Positions 1 to 8,290 of a stretch of DNA of 64,000 bases are shown here, one piece after another (position 1 is the stretch's first letter; each line of letters opens with the position of its first letter). Under the pieces are notes generated by a model, which saw nothing but the letters and a program-made list of their open reading frames with translations, was not told the DNA's origin and searched no databases. The DNA comes from a sulfur-oxidizing endosymbiont of Gigantopelta aegis. Lineage in GTDB: Bacteria > Pseudomonadota > Gammaproteobacteria > GRL18. A program made the position numbers and the translations under genes. The stretch lies in NCBI RefSeq assembly GCF_016097415.1, contig NZ_JAEHGE010000001.1, positions 1,160,914 through 1,224,913 of the forward strand, written 5' to 3'.

Positions 1-161
1 ATATCAATGATGGCTCGGTGAAAGTGCTGGCAACAGCCACAGCGCCTCTGAGACGACAAGCTGCATCAACGGGTGGAGTAGTGGCATTGCCTGTCAGCGG
101 CTCTGATACCATATTACAGCCTGATGAAATTAAACAATTAATTGCGTTTGCTAAAAAACTT

Positions 162-2068
162 GTAACTTCTCAATAAGTCTGTGCAAAACTTGAAATAAAA
201 ACAAAAAAAGTCTTGACAGCATTTTAGAGGACAAAAATTGCATTTTCACTGCCCCATGTAATTTATCCCTATAAATGATCCTGTCGATCTGTCTCAGATC
301 GAAATAGAATATTTTTGAATATTATCTTAACTGAGAGGGAGTTTGATCAACACAGGGCAAACTAAAGAGCCTTAAAAAGCCATGATACAATTGTTTTATT
401 GAAAACAACCTGTATTGATTATAGTGAAAAAATTACCTCCAATTCCAGAGATACCTGAAGAAGAAAAGACACCGGTAGTCCGATTACTCCTTGCTTTCAT
501 GGAGCAACAACAGGAAATCATTCAAAACCAACAGGTTGAAATCGATGCCCTTAAAACAGAAGTTGCTAAGCTTAAAAAGCTACCTCCAAAGCCTAAAATA
601 AGAGCCAGTAAATTGCCAAAGGATGATGACAATGATAATCCGACAGGTCATTCAGGAAGCAAGAAAAACAACTCAGGAAATGGGACTAGTAAAAGTCGTA
701 AACGAAAGAAGAAATTGGCTATTCATAAAACCACCGTTATCAAACCAGATAACCTGCCAGAACATTCACGTTTTTTAGGGTATCAGGATTATTTTGTTCA
801 GGAGCTGCTGATTAAGCCTTTCAATACTCGTTATCGATTGGCTCGCTATAAAACACCCGATGGTGATACCTGTATAGGAAAATTGAGCTTTGATACACAT
901 ATAGGACATTTTGGCCATACATTACAGAGTTATATCGTTTATCAATATTATCACCAGAGAGTGACTCAGCCATTGATAATACAACAATTAACAGAATTAG
1001 GTTTTGATATTTCAACGGGTCAGATCAATGAGATTTTAATCCATGACAAAGACCATTTTCATACTGAAAAAATACATTGCTAACTGCCGGTATCAACAAT
1101 AGTACTTATATCCATGTTGATGATACGGGTAGTCGTCATGATGGAAAGAATGGTTATTGTACTCACGTTGGCAATGAAACCTTTGCCTGGTTTTCAAGTA
1201 CTCGATATAAGAGCCGGATTAATTTTCTACAATTAGTTACGAGGTGCTGCTGTTGATTATACGCTCAACGATGCAGCACTTGATTATATGAGAGCAGAAA
1301 AATTACCTCACAAGCCATTGAGCGTTATTGAACAAAGTCATCAGACTTGCTTTGATAATGAAGAAGCCTGGAAATACTATCTGCAGAACAATAGTATCAT
1401 AACACAACGGCATGTTCGCATTGCCACAGAAGGCGCTTTACTGGGGGCATTAATTAACAGTGGCTTTCCAAGTGATTTGGTGATTGTGAGTGATGATGCA
1501 GGACAATTTGATATTTTGTTGCACGCATTATGTTGGATACATGCAGACAGAGTGTTTCAGCGGATACTACCACTCAATGAGCGACATGATAAAGAACTGA
1601 ACTGGGTACATACTCAGATTTGGGAACTATTTTATGATCTCAAACAATATAAACTTGAGCCAGATGATCCGTTGAAGTCAGCGATTGCTGAACATTTTGA
1701 TGAATTGTGCCGGACTAAAACAAGCTTTGAAACGTTGAATCAGGCACTGAAACGATTGGCAAGAAATAAAACAGAATTACTGCTGGTATTGGAACGGCCT
1801 GATATTCCTCTTCATAATAATTTGAGTGAAAATGATATTCGAGAATATGTTATTAAGCGTAAAATTAGTGGTAGTACACGCTCAAAGGATGGGCAACTTT
1901 GCAGAGATACCTTTGTCAGTTTAAAGAAAACTTGTTTGAAACAAGGAATTTCATTCTGGGATTTTATTAATGACCGGATCAGCAAGAGAAATTTGATCCC
2001 ATATCTGCCTGAGTTGCTGAAAGGTAAAGTTTGTGCTGTTTAAATGCACAGACTTATTGAGAAGTTAC
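162..2068 (+). mobile_element. IS66-family element, single-ORF type, copy 1
   Basis: 1907 bp. The terminal inverted repeat begins GTAACTTCTCAATAAGTCTG at 162 and its exact reverse complement ends at 2068. An 8-bp direct repeat AAAAACTT flanks it (154-161 and 2069-2076), the duplication length known for IS66. Only a tnpC-like transposase gene is present; no tnpA or tnpB, as in the ISBst12-type branch of the family. A second copy lies at 56101-59535 on the other strand. Confidence 0.92.
424..2043 (+). pseudogene. IS66-family transposase (TnpC-like), two frameshifts
   Basis: The gene begins at a GTG (424) or the TTG at 415. It has a leucine/glutamine-rich N-terminal helix (MEQQQEIIQNQQ), a basic linker, and the IS66 transposase core with VSDDAGQFD (catalytic Asp region) and a C-terminal NNLSENDIREYVIKRK block (NN...E motif of IS66 transposases). 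Compared with the copy at 56126-59273, one A is missing near 1073 and two extra bases sit near 1237, so the frame breaks twice. The 251-residue C-terminal part from 1288 is open. No intact product can be made without frameshifting. Confidence 0.85.
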
Positions 2069-2288
2069 AAAAACTTCCTCAAAAATTTCCATCGATTATC
2101 GACGATGCCGGTAAGCCTGCACCTGCTGATGTTGAGTTTGGTTTTTTAAAGGGTAAATTACAATTGTTTCAATTAAGACCTTTTCTGCAAAATCATGAAG
2201 TGCAAGGCATGGATTATTTAATCAATATGGATAAGTCATTGCATGGCAAGTCTCATATCAAAGTTGATATGTCTGGAGTACCAAAATA

Positions 2289-3656
2289 ATGAAAATGCTT
2301 ATTAATAGTTTAAGTAACTCTCTAAGTAAAAAACTAAACCCCCTTAGTCCCCCTTTGAAAAAGGGGGAAGTAAAAATAAGTGTCTCTTTATTCGCTGTTG
2401 CTTTGTTCAGTGTGTTACCAACGATTGCAGCTGCTTATCCTTTGGATGGTTATGTCGATACCGGTATTCGTCGTGTTGAAGGCTCAAGACTTGCTAATGA
2501 GGGGGTGGTTAAGGATCGTTTAAGTCAGGTGCCGGGGGCATTATTGACGACCAAAGAAGTGGATATTCGTTTGCTGGATCATAAAGATTTTCAGATTCCT
2601 GAAGCTGATCCCCAGCTCAATGCTCAGATCAAAAAATTATTAGGTCAACACGCAGATGAATATGGTATTGCTGTCTTGGATTTAACGGACATGGAGCATC
2701 CTCGCTATGGGGTGCATCGTGGTGATCACAAGCAAAATGTGGGCAGTGTGGGCAAGCTTTTGGTTGGCCTGGGTGTTTTTCAGGCAATGGCTGATGTCTG
2801 GCCTGATGAAACCAAACGCCTTGATGTGTTAAAAAACACTTTGGTGACGGCAGATAAAATTAGCCAGTATGATCACCATACAATTCGACTTTTTAATCCT
2901 GAGACAAAAAAGCTGACTCGCCGTTCGATGAAAATTGGTGATCAGGGCTCGCAATGGGAATTTCTGGATTGGATGTTATCCATCAGCTCAAATTCTGCGG
3001 CAGCGATGAACCAGCGTCAGGGCATGTTGATGAGACAATATGGCACGGATTTCCCACCATCGGAATCTGAAATTGCCCGTTATTTCAAAGAAACACCCTC
3101 AAAAGAAAAAACCGCACTTTATAAACAAACATTTTGGGAGCCCGTGACACGCAATGGACTGGATATAGAGCAATTTCGTCAAGGTAGCTTTTTTTCCCGC
3201 AATGGTAAGTTCGCCGTTAATGGTGGCGGAAATAGTTATGCGACAGCCAATCAGTTATTGCAGTTTTTAGTTAAAATGGAACAAGGCGAGTTAGTCGATG
3301 AATTCTCTTCACGACAATTAAAACGCTTACTCTATTTAACGGAGCATCGTATTCGTTATGCCTCATCGCCTGCGCTAAGAAAATCAGCCGTGTATTATAA
3401 ATCCGGCTCTTGGTATAAGTGCAAAGAAGAAGTCGGTTTTAAATGCCGTGCTTATCAAGGCAATGTTATAAACTATATGAATTCAGTTGCTATTATAGAA
3501 AGCCCTGAAGCGGAAGGTAATCTCTATTATATGGTAGTTGTTATTTCAAATGTACTGAGAAAAAATTCAGCAGTAGAACATCAGACCTTGGCTACCAGAA
3601 TTCACCGACTGATGAAACAAGCACATCCAGTTAAAAATGCTTCAGTTAAAAAATGA
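2289..3656 (+). CDS. Secreted serine hydrolase, class A beta-lactamase / penicillin-binding fold
   Basis: 455 residues with a signal-peptide-like segment (ISVSLFAVALFSVLPTIAAA) and a mature part starting near AYPLDGYVDTG. Motifs of the serine beta-lactamase/DD-peptidase fold are visible: GSVGK (SxxK nucleophile motif), SISSNSAA (SxN-type), and YYKSGSW (KSG). It is therefore probably a periplasmic serine hydrolase; the substrate (beta-lactam, peptidoglycan or another ester/amide) cannot be told. The start codon overlaps the stop of the PEP-synthase-like gene, implying an operon. An unusual feature is a perfect G/C-run palindrome inside the coding sequence between the start and the hydrophobic signal core, giving the stretch NPLSPPLKKGEVK. 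No in-frame ATG lies after it, so the palindrome must be translated. Confidence 0.7.
   Translation: MKMLINSLSNSLSKKLNPLSPPLKKGEVKISVSLFAVALFSVLPTIAAAYPLDGYVDTGIRRVEGSRLANEGVVKDRLSQVPGALLTTKEVDIRLLDHKDFQIPEADPQLNAQIKKLLGQHADEYGIAVLDLTDMEHPRYGVHRGDHKQNVGSVGKLLVGLGVFQAMADVWPDETKRLDVLKNTLVTADKISQYDHHTIRLFNPETKKLTRRSMKIGDQGSQWEFLDWMLSISSNSAAAMNQRQGMLMRQYGTDFPPSESEIARYFKETPSKEKTALYKQTFWEPVTRNGLDIEQFRQGSFFSRNGKFAVNGGGNSYATANQLLQFLVKMEQGELVDEFSSRQLKRLLYLTEHRIRYASSPALRKSAVYYKSGSWYKCKEEVGFKCRAYQGNVINYMNSVAIIESPEAEGNLYYMVVVISNVLRKNSAVEHQTLATRIHRLMKQAHPVKNASVKK
2349..2367. repeat. Short G/C-run palindrome inside a coding region
   Basis: CCCCCTTT GAA AAAGGGGG forms an 8-bp perfect stem with a 3-base loop. 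It lies in the leader-coding part of the serine hydrolase gene and looks like an inserted REP-type palindrome that kept the reading frame open. It could form an mRNA hairpin close to the start codon. Confidence 0.6.
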
Positions 3657-3733
3657 TCGTTAACTTAGCACTAGAGCTATATTATCGACCAGGCCAGGTT
3701 CAGCCTATTAAGCAAGGATGTAAGTTGTAATTT

Positions 3734-5155
3734 ATGGTCGCTGAACATACATCCTTAGAGTTAAATCGAATTGAAAAAATATTAGGTGTTTTTACTGACG
3801 TTAAAGCCGGAGAGGGAACAACGGCAATTTTAATGTTTGCCAATGTATTTTTAATACTATGCGCTTATTATTTTGTCAAACCCTTGCGTGAAGGTTGGAT
3901 CGCAATTTCTGACATTGAAGGTTTGACCAAAATGGAAGTCAAAGCCTATTCAAGTTTCCTGCAAGCCATCTTTCTACTGTTTATTATGGGCTGGTATAGT
4001 CAACTATCTGACCGGTGGTCACGCTCAGCCTTGGTGACTCGCTCAACACTATTTTGTATCTCTAACATGATTGTTTTCTGGTTTTTACAGCCCGGTTTCT
4101 TTTTTGAGGGGTTACCTGTTTCAGGGATTATCTTTTATCTTTGGGTGGGCATGTTCGGGGTTTTTGTTGTTGCTCAGTTTTGGACCTTTTGTGCGGATAT
4201 TTATAATGATGAAGTAGGTAAGCGCTTATTACCACTCATTGCCATTGGCGCGACCTCCGGTGCTGTTTTCGGCTCTAAAATTATTGATACCTTGGTGGGT
4301 TCAGGCTTAGTCCCCACAGAGGCTTTATTATTAGCCGGTACAGCGCCCTTGTTCGCATCAATCATATTAACTCGTATTGTTGAGCAACGTCTATGCCGAA
4401 GTCGTCAGGCAATTGACAAACAAGAAGATGATAAGCTTGACGTTAAGATGACCGAAATTGAAAAAGCTAAAGTTAAAAAGCAAGGCTTCAGTTTTTTATT
4501 AAATGGTGTAAAACTTGTTTTTAAAAGTCGTTTTTTATTCGCCATTGCCATTGTTACCTTACTCACCAATTGGGTGAATACCAATGGTGAAAATTTATTG
4601 TTTCGAGTCATACAAGAAGATTTGGCAATACAAGCTGCTCAATACGGTATTGTGGGTAGTCAAGCGATACTGGAATTTACTCGTGATGGTACCACTGCTT
4701 TTTATGGTAATTTTTTCTTTTGGGTGAATGTGGTTGCATTACTCTTGCAAGCATTAATTGCTTCACGTTTATTAAAATACGGTGGCTTTGGGGCAATTAT
4801 TATGCTGCTGCCGGTTATTGCTCTATTATCCTATTCCGTTATGGCCTTACTGCCTATTTTATTAATAGTAAAAATGATGAAAATTGCTGAAAATGCAACG
4901 GACTATTCGGTGAATAATACTGCGCGTCATGTACTCTGGTTGCCCGTTGATTCAGTGAGCAAGTTTCATGGAAAACCAGCTATAGATACTTTATATGTGA
5001 GAATTGGCGATGGGCTAGCGGCCCTGACTGTTTTAATCGGGGTGCAGTTTTTATCATTAACAACGGCAGAATTTTTTATTATTAATATTATTTTGATTTT
5101 TTTCTGGTTGTATTTTACGCGAGTATTAATACAGGAAAGGAAAAAATTATTATAA
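3734..5155 (+). CDS. Nucleotide transporter of the NTP/NDP exchange (Npt/Tlc-like) MFS group
   Basis: 473 residues with about 12 hydrophobic segments and a charged cytoplasmic loop in the middle (near residues 220-250, rich in Lys/Asp/Glu). The N-terminal block ILCAYYFVKPLREGWI is typical of the ATP/ADP-translocase-like (Npt1/Npt2) proteins also found in free-living bacteria. It lies 77 bases after the serine hydrolase on the same strand. In intracellular bacteria such proteins swap host ATP for ADP; in free-living bacteria of this group the substrate is mostly unknown, so only a general transport role is inferred. Confidence 0.65.
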   Translation: MVAEHTSLELNRIEKILGVFTDVKAGEGTTAILMFANVFLILCAYYFVKPLREGWIAISDIEGLTKMEVKAYSSFLQAIFLLFIMGWYSQLSDRWSRSALVTRSTLFCISNMIVFWFLQPGFFFEGLPVSGIIFYLWVGMFGVFVVAQFWTFCADIYNDEVGKRLLPLIAIGATSGAVFGSKIIDTLVGSGLVPTEALLLAGTAPLFASIILTRIVEQRLCRSRQAIDKQEDDKLDVKMTEIEKAKVKKQGFSFLLNGVKLVFKSRFLFAIAIVTLLTNWVNTNGENLLFRVIQEDLAIQAAQYGIVGSQAILEFTRDGTTAFYGNFFFWVNVVALLLQALIASRLLKYGGFGAIIMLLPVIALLSYSVMALLPILLIVKMMKIAENATDYSVNNTARHVLWLPVDSVSKFHGKPAIDTLYVRIGDGLAALTVLIGVQFLSLTTAEFFIINIILIFFWLYFTRVLIQERKKLL

Positions 5156-5207
5156 GCGAGAAGTGCTTATGATTAATCAATAAATGTGAGTGGAAGGCCG
5201 TAGGGTA

Positions 5208-5226
5208 GGGCACGCTTTTTGTGCCC
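5208..5226. terminator. Hairpin between convergent genes (possible bidirectional terminator)
   Basis: GGGCAC GCTTTTT GTGCCC gives a 6-bp GC-rich stem between the transporter (plus strand) and minE (minus strand). The surrounding wording, GTAGGGTAGGGCACG, resembles a widespread intergenic repeat. It sits where a shared terminator would be expected, but a long U tract is missing. Confidence 0.4.
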
Positions 5227-5260
5227 ACGCTGAAAGTGTGAATAATAAATAAGAGACGTT

Positions 5261-5536
5261 TTACTTTATCAATTTACTGTCTTCAGGTAATGCTACATTC
5301 AATTCCAGAATAGGGCAATTCTTATCATTGGTATCGAGTTGTACCTTGATTTGATCGGGATCGATATCCACGTACTTACTAATGACCTTAAGAATTTCTT
5401 CTTTTAGCTTGGGTAAATAATCCGCATCAGGATGGCTACCACTGCGTTGGTGAGCAACGATGATCTGTAGTCGATCCTTAGCAAGGTTGGCTGTTTTTTT
5501 CTTTTCTGTGCGAAAGAAATTTAAAATACCCATCAT
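5261..5536 (-). CDS. minE: Cell division topological specificity factor MinE
   Basis: 91 residues, close to the usual 88-90. MinE drives the pole-to-pole oscillation of MinCD by stimulating MinD ATPase, restricting FtsZ rings to mid-cell. The N-terminus (MMGILNFFR) is the membrane-targeting start of MinE. It is followed by the MinD-binding helix with RLQIIVAHQR, and then the dimerisation fold with PKLKEEILKVISKYVDID. The start overlaps the stop of minD by one base, so it is the last gene of a minC-minD-minE operon. Confidence 0.95.
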   Translation of the reverse strand: MMGILNFFRTEKKKTANLAKDRLQIIVAHQRSGSHPDADYLPKLKEEILKVISKYVDIDPDQIKVQLDTNDKNCPILELNVALPEDSKLIK

Positions 5537-6345
5537 TATCCTCCAAATACACGAGAGAAAAAGCCTTTCTTCTCAGGCGTTAAAAAGCGGTGTTCAATAT
5601 CATTGCCAAGGAAACGCTCGACCAAATCATCATAGGCCTGACCTGCAATACTATCACTATCCAAAATCACGGGATTACCGGTATTGGATGCCTGTAAGAC
5701 TGATTGAGACTCAGGAATTGCCCCCAATAATGGAATGGCTAAAATTTCAATAATATCATCGACACTGAGCATTTCACCTTCATCGACACGTGTTGGTGAG
5801 TAGCGGGTGATGACTAAATGTGGTTTTACCGGTGAACGACCTTCGATAACGCGTTTGGTTTTGCTGTCGAGAATACCGAGAATGCGATCAGAGTCACGCA
5901 CTGATGAGACTTCGGGATTACTGACGATCAATGCCTCATCGGCAAAATACAATGCCATCAAAGCACCTGATTCGATGCCTGCCGGTGAGTCACAGATAAT
6001 ATAGTCAAAGGTTTTGGATAACTCTTCGATAATTTTCTCAACGCCTTCCATGGTCAGGGCATCTTTGTCCCGTGTTTGTGAAGCCGGCAGAATAAATAAG
6101 TTATCCACTCGCTTATCTTTGATCAGCGCCTGATTGAGGTTGGACTCACCATTGATGACATTGATAAAATCAAATACCACCCGGCGTTCACAGCCCATGA
6201 TTAAATCCAGATTTCTCAGGCCAATATCAAAATCAATAATGACAGTTTTGTGTCCTTTTTGTGCCAGGCCGGTGCCAAATGCTGCGCTGGTGGTGGTTTT
6301 ACCTACACCGCCTTTGCCGGATGTCACTACAATAATTTTTGTCAT
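5536..6345 (-). CDS. minD: Septum site-determining ATPase MinD
   Basis: 269 residues, normal length. The deviant Walker A motif KGGVGKTT lies at residues 10-17, and CDSPAGIE is the switch/Walker B region. The C-terminus (KKGFFSRVFGG) is the amphipathic membrane-targeting helix. MinD binds membrane in the ATP form, recruits MinC to block FtsZ, and is released by MinE. It sits between minC (63-base gap) and minE (one-base overlap) in one operon. Confidence 0.96.
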   Translation of the reverse strand: MTKIIVVTSGKGGVGKTTTSAAFGTGLAQKGHKTVIIDFDIGLRNLDLIMGCERRVVFDFINVINGESNLNQALIKDKRVDNLFILPASQTRDKDALTMEGVEKIIEELSKTFDYIICDSPAGIESGALMALYFADEALIVSNPEVSSVRDSDRILGILDSKTKRVIEGRSPVKPHLVITRYSPTRVDEGEMLSVDDIIEILAIPLLGAIPESQSVLQASNTGNPVILDSDSIAGQAYDDLVERFLGNDIEHRFLTPEKKGFFSRVFGG

Positions 6346-6408
6346 TGTTTTGTCTGTTCCTATTAAGTCTTTGAATAAATAAAGTTTGTGCTGAGAAAAA
6401 TGAAGAAA

Positions 6409-7197
6409 TTACAGTGATTCCATCATTAATTTCTCATCTTTCATACTAATTTGTACCGATGTACCAATTTTATCGTCTTGAATGTCATCACTCAATAGGT
6501 AAATTCCTGCAATTGAGATTAATTCTGCCTGTAGAGTGTGACAAAAAATGGCTGCACTCTGATCACCACGTACTCCAGCCAAGGCACGGCCTCGTAAAAC
6601 ACCATAAACATGAATATTGCCATCTGCGAGTATTTCCGCCCCGGTGCTAACAGAACCGATGATCACTAAGTCGCCACCGGGGGCATAAATTTGCTGTCCG
6701 GAACGAATGGTTTGCCTCAGCACTTTGGTTGCTTTTGTTGAAGCAGAGGGGGAAGGGCTTGGTTTGGTTTCGCTTTCTTCTATCTCAGGTTTGGCTTCAG
6801 GTGTTGTCTCAGGTACTGCTTTAGTAACCGTCGGAACGCTTTCGGTTTCCTTGGTGGTTGTTTCTATAGGCTCTTTGCGCGGTGTTTTTGCTTCTGCAAG
6901 CACGGCCATACCAGCCGCTTCAAGCTGAATGTGACGGGACTTATCTGCACCTTTGACACCCACAGGGATGATTGATAAGGATAAGAGTAGCTCCCGCAAG
7001 TCAAAAAAGTCTAAATCTTGCTTCTCAGCTGATAAATTATGCAGGTCAACAACGAGCGGGGTATGATTAAAAAAGCCCGGTGCCATTTTAACTCGTTCTT
7101 TTAATTGCGTTTCTAGTACGGACAAATCATTTTCAAAGAGCTGTAACACAGTCAGAGTAAATAGGCTTCCTTTTAATTCAAAGCAGGGTTTGTCCAT
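6409..7197 (-). CDS. minC: Septum site-determining protein MinC
   Basis: 262 residues. The N-terminal FtsZ-inhibiting domain (about 1-105) is followed by a Thr/Glu/Pro-rich linker (about 110-155) and the C-terminal beta-helix (about 160-255). That helix carries the family signature RSGQQIYAPGGDL, then GAEILADGNIHVYG and LRGRALAG. This domain dimerises and binds MinD. It is the first gene of the min operon. The linker is longer than in E. coli MinC (231 residues in total) and of low complexity. Confidence 0.95.
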   Translation of the reverse strand: MDKPCFELKGSLFTLTVLQLFENDLSVLETQLKERVKMAPGFFNHTPLVVDLHNLSAEKQDLDFFDLRELLLSLSIIPVGVKGADKSRHIQLEAAGMAVLAEAKTPRKEPIETTTKETESVPTVTKAVPETTPEAKPEIEESETKPSPSPSASTKATKVLRQTIRSGQQIYAPGGDLVIIGSVSTGAEILADGNIHVYGVLRGRALAGVRGDQSAAIFCHTLQAELISIAGIYLLSDDIQDDKIGTSVQISMKDEKLMMESL

Positions 7198-7529
7198 AGA
7201 ACCTCAATATTTTTATACGCGATATTTTAAAAGAAATATGTAAAAGGCAAAATATAGTACATTTAGCCCCAATAGTATAACAAAAACCGCGTATTGCCTT
7301 AAGTTTTGTTAAAAGTGACGGATTATCTGCATTTTTTTATGATAAAATTTGTTCACAAAAAATGCCTGAGAGATTATTTGTAACTATTTTACTCATCGCT
7401 TGTCAAAGCTTGGGTAAAAATACGTATAATTATTCTCATTGCTCAGCTTATAGCTCAAAAATATAGCTCAAGAGTATAGCTTAAATATTGATAGCTCAAG
7501 AACGTAACTCAAAAAATAAAGGTCGATGG
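7198..7529. other. Intergenic region between divergent minC and a membrane-protein gene
   Basis: No gene is seen. A possible sigma70-type pair lies near TTGTCA (about 7399) and TATAAT (about 7425), with a rather long 19-base spacer. The promoter of the min operon must also be here on the other strand but is not obvious. From 7449 a short tandem repeat precedes the plus-strand gene. Confidence 0.4.
7449..7515 (+). repeat. Degenerate tandem repeat with unit TATAGCTCAARAR
   Basis: Units read TATAGCTCAAAAA, TATAGCTCAAGAG, TATAGCTTAAATA, then ATAGCTCAAGAA and a last decayed copy GTAACTCAA. The first two are in exact 13-base register. The array lies in the leader of the gene starting at 7530. Confidence 0.6.
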
Positions 7530-8204
7530 ATGTTAAAAAACTTATCCTTATATGAAAAATTAGCCTTAGCCTATGTCTCATTCTTTACTTTGGTGGGCTT
7601 TATCTGGAGCTATATCAACCATGATACCTTCAAGGCTTATTTTGTCATAGAAGACGGCTTTACAGAATGGTCAACAGTGATTTTCCTCTTAATTGGCCTG
7701 TTTATTTGTGTGAAACGGCTTGTATTGCTCAAAAGCCAGAAACCCATGTTGTTTTTGTTTATGACATCTTTATTGGCCTTATTCTTCTTTTTTGGTGCGG
7801 GTGAAGAAATTTCCTGGGGACAACGTATTTTTAATGTCGAAAGCTCAGAATTTTTTGTCCAAAATAATGCTCAGGGTGAAACCAATTTGCATAATTTGGT
7901 GGTGAATGACACCAAGCTAAACAAGCTTATCTTTGGTCGTGGCATAGGCATTCTTTTATTATTGTATCTTGCTGTGCTGATCCCCTTGTATAGAACCAAA
8001 GAAGGTGTGAAACGCGTTGTTGATAAGTGGGCTATTCCTATCGCACAAAACTATCAGATCGTTGCCTATATTGTTTTATTATTATTGGTTCAGGTGATTA
8101 TGGCATCATCCAAAAAAGGTGAAATGCTGGAATTTGCCGGTTCGGTTATTTTTATTCTTAATGTGGTCTTCCCCTATAATAAAGCTGTTTTTGAAAAACA
8201 CTAA
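7530..8204 (+). CDS. Conserved multi-pass membrane protein with a GAGEEISWGQRIF motif
   Basis: 224 residues from the ATG at 7530 (preceded by AAAGGTCG; an upstream in-frame ATA/ATG at 7488 falls inside the tandem repeat and is less likely). About six hydrophobic segments are seen. The loop GAGEEISWGQRIF after the third segment is a strikingly charged conserved-looking motif, with a following NLHNL block. I do not know the function. It lies upstream of an LTA-synthase-like gene on the same strand, separated by a hairpin. Confidence 0.6.
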   Translation: MLKNLSLYEKLALAYVSFFTLVGFIWSYINHDTFKAYFVIEDGFTEWSTVIFLLIGLFICVKRLVLLKSQKPMLFLFMTSLLALFFFFGAGEEISWGQRIFNVESSEFFVQNNAQGETNLHNLVVNDTKLNKLIFGRGIGILLLLYLAVLIPLYRTKEGVKRVVDKWAIPIAQNYQIVAYIVLLLLVQVIMASSKKGEMLEFAGSVIFILNVVFPYNKAVFEKH

Positions 8205-8219
8205 AAATAGTTGCCGGAG

Positions 8220-8238
8220 CATGGGCATCTCGCCCATG
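8220..8238 (+). terminator. Hairpin after the 7530 gene
   Basis: CATGGGC ATCTC GCCCATG is a perfect 7-bp stem 16 bases after the stop codon. It has no U tract, so it could be a processing or attenuating hairpin rather than an intrinsic terminator. Confidence 0.4.
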
Positions 8239-8290
8239 ATACATCACCTAACTCCCCTCTAATCTTATCTTCATCAGGAAAATTATATCA

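Larger units (their letters stand above)
1..2289 (+). pseudogene. PEP-synthase / pyruvate phosphate dikinase-like gene, split by IS66 (5' end outside window)
   Basis: An open frame enters at base 3 and reads through AFAKKL up to base 161, where an IS66 element begins. Removing the element and one copy of the 8-bp target duplication joins codons GCT AAA AAA CTT directly to CCT CAA AAA at 2077 without a frame change; the frame then runs to a TAA at 2287. The restored C-terminus contains VEFGFLKGKLQLFQLRPF, the end signature of the PEP/pyruvate-binding (ATP-grasp) domain of PEP synthases and dikinases, followed by about 35 residues. The family call rests on this motif only, because most of the gene lies outside the window. 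The stop overlaps the next start (TAATG), so the serine hydrolase downstream was translationally coupled to it. Confidence 0.6.

Noticed and set aside
5460-6382. Plus-strand frames inside the min operon
   Set aside because: They are reverse-strand shadows of minE, minD and minC, which have clear motifs.
7399-7460. Fur box at about 7424
   Set aside because: Agreement with the 19-bp consensus is only about 12 positions in AT-rich DNA, not better than expected by chance.
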